Shown here piece after piece: positions 62,014 through 64,000 of a stretch of 64,000 nt of DNA (position 1 is its first letter; each line of letters opens with the position of its first letter). The notes beneath the pieces are model-generated. The model was given only the letters and a program-made list of their open reading frames with translations. It was not told the DNA's origin and searched no databases. Made by a program: the position numbers and the translations under genes. This DNA is from Bradyrhizobium sp. CCBAU 53421 (lineage in GTDB: Bacteria; Pseudomonadota; Alphaproteobacteria; Rhizobiales; Xanthobacteraceae): assembly GCF_015291625.1 (NCBI RefSeq), contig NZ_CP030047.1, forward strand, positions 5,394,001 through 5,458,000. The letters run 5' to 3'.

Positions 62014-62835
62014 CTAGAAGCAGAGGTTGGTCACGGCATTGCCGCGCTTGTCCTTGATCACGTAGGGACAGCGCGCCCGCTCCAGCGCCTTCTTGGCATC
62101 CTCGTCGCCGAGCGCGGCCGCCCGTTCGTAATAGGCTTTTGCCGCATCGCTGTCCTTCGGTCCGCCGCGGCCGGCTTGCGCGAAGGCGCCCATCCGCTCC
62201 AGCGCGCCCGGATGGTTCTGCGCCGCAGCCTTCTCGAACAGCGCCCGCGCGGCGGTATCGTCCTGCGCACCGCCCTTGCCTTCGGCCAGCATCATGCCGA
62301 GCTGGTACTGCGCCTCCGCATTGGTCTCGGCAGACTTGGCGAGCAGTTCGCGCGCGCGTGCCGGATCGGCCGCCGCGCCGCCGCCGCCGAGCGCGGCGAG
62401 ATTGCTGACGCCGCGCGCATTGCCGGCCTGCGCCGCGCGCTCGAACAATTTGCGCGCCTGCGCCTCGTCCCTGGCGACGCCGGTGCCATTGCCGTAGAGC
62501 ACGCCGAGCTCGACCATCGCCGATGTCGAGCCCTTGTCGGCCGCCTTGCGCCAGGCCGACATGGCTTCCGCGGTCTGCCGGTTGGCCGCATAGGCACGGC
62601 CGAGCTCATACATCGCGCGGCGCGAGGACTTTGCCGCCACCGCGCAATATTTGATCGCGGTCGCGATGTCAGCCGATGCGACGTCGGGTACGCCCTTCAC
62701 GTCGGCCGGCTTGTCGGGATCAGAGGGATCGGCGGCGAGCCGGTCGCACAGCACGAGGTCGGCCGATTGCGCGTGGGCAAGCACGGGCGCGGCCAGCGCC
62801 GCGGCAAGGACGATTGCATGGAGAGGTCTGAACAT
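62014..62835 (-). CDS. Secreted Sel1-repeat (TPR-like) protein
   Basis: A signal peptide (MFRPLHAIVLAAALAAPVLAHA) and at least five Sel1-like repeats in tandem: RAMYELGRAYAANRQTAEAM, AMVELGVLYGNGTGVARDEA, GVSNLAALGGGG, AQYQLGMMLAEGKGGAQDDT, GALERMGAFAQAGRGGPKDS. Three cysteines occur, at both ends of the mature part. Sel1 proteins scaffold protein complexes; in rhizobia some affect exopolysaccharide (ExoR-like). The partner is unknown. The start is at MFRPLH because upstream residues are basic and unstructured. Confidence 0.85.
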   Translation of the reverse strand: MFRPLHAIVLAAALAAPVLAHAQSADLVLCDRLAADPSDPDKPADVKGVPDVASADIATAIKYCAVAAKSSRRAMYELGRAYAANRQTAEAMSAWRKAADKGSTSAMVELGVLYGNGTGVARDEAQARKLFERAAQAGNARGVSNLAALGGGGAAADPARARELLAKSAETNAEAQYQLGMMLAEGKGGAQDDTAARALFEKAAAQNHPGALERMGAFAQAGRGGPKDSDAAKAYYERAAALGDEDAKKALERARCPYVIKDKRGNAVTNLCF

Positions 62836-62867
62836 GGTCGGCAGGTTGCGTCGCGCTGCGGGCAAAT

Positions 62868-63554
62868 TCAAGGCTCGAGCCCGGTCTCGCGCAGCACCGG
62901 CGCGACGTCGGCGGACGAGAGATAGCGCAGCAGATGATCGGCGGCCGCAGCGCGTTTCGAGGCGACCATGCGACCCGCGGAAAACACCGCGGGCGTCTGC
63001 AAATCTAACGGAATTGGCCCGACGACCTCGATGCCGTCGATCTGCTTCAACTCGCTGATCTGCTGGATCGCCAGTTCTGCTTCGCCAGTGACGAGCTTTT
63101 CCGCGGTGAAACCTACCGGAATGATCACCGCGCGGGTGTTGATCGCCTCCGCAATGCCGAGACGCGCGATCAGCTGCGCGAACAGGATGCCGCTAGCGCC
63201 GAGCTGCGAATAGGCCACCGCCCGCGCGGCGAGCAGCGCCGCACGCAACGCGGCTTCGCTCGCGATGTCCGGATGTGCGGCGCCCGCCTTTACGGCGACG
63301 CCGACATAGGAGCGTGCGAGATCGACAACGCTGCCCCGCGCAACGCGGCCCTCGCCGGACATCCCGTCGAGGCCCTCGCGGGTCAGGATCACGAGATCGG
63401 CGCTCTCGCCGCCGCGCAGGCGTTCGAGCAGCGCCAGCGTCGGCGCGAAATCGGCGTCGATCCCAACGCCGCTTGCCGCATGATAGGCCGCGGCCAGCCG
63501 CGCGACCGCGCCCTTCAGCGCCAGCGTCGAGAGCACGCGAACCGTATTGTCCAT
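62868..63554 (-). CDS. Cytoplasmic ModA-like substrate-binding domain protein
   Basis: A 228-residue class II binding-protein domain starting directly with VRVLSTLALKGAVARLAAAY and no signal peptide, then SADLVILTREGLDGMSGEGR, RSYVGVAVKAGAAHPDI, AYSQLGASGILFAQLIARLG, GEAELAIQQISELKQIDGIE. It is related to the exported protein at 2,609 but lacks export and has no transport partners. The gene begins five bases after the GrlR-like gene on the same strand, so the two form an operon. A cytoplasmic ligand sensor is a plausible role. Confidence 0.78.
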   Translation of the reverse strand: MDNTVRVLSTLALKGAVARLAAAYHAASGVGIDADFAPTLALLERLRGGESADLVILTREGLDGMSGEGRVARGSVVDLARSYVGVAVKAGAAHPDIASEAALRAALLAARAVAYSQLGASGILFAQLIARLGIAEAINTRAVIIPVGFTAEKLVTGEAELAIQQISELKQIDGIEVVGPIPLDLQTPAVFSAGRMVASKRAAAADHLLRYLSSADVAPVLRETGLEP

Positions 63555-63559
63555 CCCGC

Positions 63560-64000
63560 TTACGCCCGCCGCATCAGCTTGAGCGCGGCCCTGAGGCGAA
63601 GGCTGCGCTTGCCGGCAAGCGCAGTTGCTTCGAGCACCGCGCCTTCCGCGTCGCAACTACCGGCAAAGCCAATGCCGACCTCGTGGCCGCCGAACACGGG
63701 GTTCTCGCCCATCGCCGAGGTGTGCTCCTGATTGAGGATCTGCCCCTTCCAGCGGCCTTTCTCTGACGTGTAGGTGCCGAGATAGTAGAAGAACGCGTCG
63801 CCGCCGAGGATGCGGCCGTTGTTTAGTACCATCACACCGGTCAGGCCGCCGTCGACGCCGTCGAGCAGCTCGATGTGGATCGAATAGAGCCCGTTGATGA
63901 TGCCGCCCTCGCCGACCCCGCCGGCGATCGGGATATCCTCCTCGGTGATCGGCGTCATCACCGACTGGAACGGCACGCCGGGCAATTCCTTCAGCTCGCC
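63560..64000 (-). CDS. GrlR-like calycin-fold protein, 3' part (5' end beyond window)
   Basis: The frame is open to the right edge; the visible 146 residues contain a linker (VMTPITEEDIPIAGGVGEGG) and a full GrlR-like unit: INGLYSIHIELLDGVDGGLT, GGDAFFYYLGTYTSEKGRWK, GGHEVGIGFAGSCDAEGAVL, LAGKRSLRLRAALKLMRRA. It is strongly similar to the second half of the protein at 55,623, down to the ...LMRRA end, so the complete gene is probably also two-domain. It precedes the cytoplasmic ModA-like gene by five bases. Confidence 0.75.
   Translation of the reverse strand, partial: GELKELPGVPFQSVMTPITEEDIPIAGGVGEGGIINGLYSIHIELLDGVDGGLTGVMVLNNGRILGGDAFFYYLGTYTSEKGRWKGQILNQEHTSAMGENPVFGGHEVGIGFAGSCDAEGAVLEATALAGKRSLRLRAALKLMRRA

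Noticed and set aside
1..64000. CRISPR arrays, prophage, insertion sequences, tRNA or rRNA genes
   Set aside because: No regularly spaced repeats, transposase, phage structural genes or cloverleaf sequences were seen on either strand.

Overview
The window looks like an ordinary chromosomal segment of an alphaproteobacterium of the Bradyrhizobium / Rhodopseudomonas group. The reasons are high GC with strong GC3 bias, an NDUFA12-type complex I subunit, a GapR (DUF2312) chromatin protein, a long vitamin-B12-dependent ribonucleotide reductase, BA14K-like, DUF6894, DUF2336 and PilZ proteins, and several families of GC-rich intergenic palindromic repeats. This placement is inferred from gene families and style. 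There is no rRNA, tRNA, CRISPR array, prophage or recognisable insertion sequence. Gene density is high and most genes are single or in short divergent or overlapping pairs.

Layout. 0-5 kb: a truncated gene, a GlxA-type AraC regulator divergent from an isonitrile hydratase, an orphan ModA-like binding protein, a LysR regulator and a VOC protein. 5-12 kb: a candidate minus-strand RNA, the NDUFA12 homologue, a glycine-rich BA14K-like secreted protein, and a response regulator plus hybrid histidine kinase between two paralogous EamA exporters. 12-16 kb: nrdJ behind a long leader. 16-28 kb: AraC regulator, panD, small membrane and secreted proteins, gapR, a membrane metallophosphoesterase without a normal start codon, a CREST-type ceramidase-like hydrolase, a luciferase-like monooxygenase, an HtrA-like protease, a PhnA-type zinc protein, a cystathionine-gamma-synthase-family enzyme, a PepSY protein and a ROK sugar kinase.

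28-43 kb: a LysR / alpha-beta hydrolase divergon, a PaiB-like protein whose C-terminus lies in an intergenic repeat, pdxY - lysE-type - csaA in a row, two DUF6894 genes, a methyltransferase, cell-envelope proteins (RlpA-like lipoprotein, L,D-transpeptidase), an SDR and an NADPH-FMN reductase. 43-51 kb: a chemoreceptor, acyl-CoA dehydrogenase, nitroreductase, a PsiF-like peptide, two PilZ proteins, an AraC regulator, a DUF2336 protein and an MBL hydrolase. 51-64 kb: a glycerophosphodiesterase-like protein, a hexapeptide acyltransferase, an ABC-F ATPase, a YdcZ-like membrane protein, a two-domain GrlR-like protein, and a three-gene molybdenum hydroxylase operon (molybdopterin subunit, [2Fe-2S] subunit, diheme cytochrome). 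It ends with a Sel1 protein and a second ModA-like / GrlR-like pair that runs off the end.

No defence island or obvious new multi-gene machine is visible. The least explained signals are: two GrlR-like proteins, one paired with a cytoplasmic orphan ModA-like protein; a three-copy ~85-bp hairpin repeat confined to 28.3-30.7 kb; a possible AUU start codon; the ~460-nt nrdJ leader; a candidate unclassified RNA near 5 kb; and several unassigned operators (near 1.8, 21.27 and 49.1 kb).
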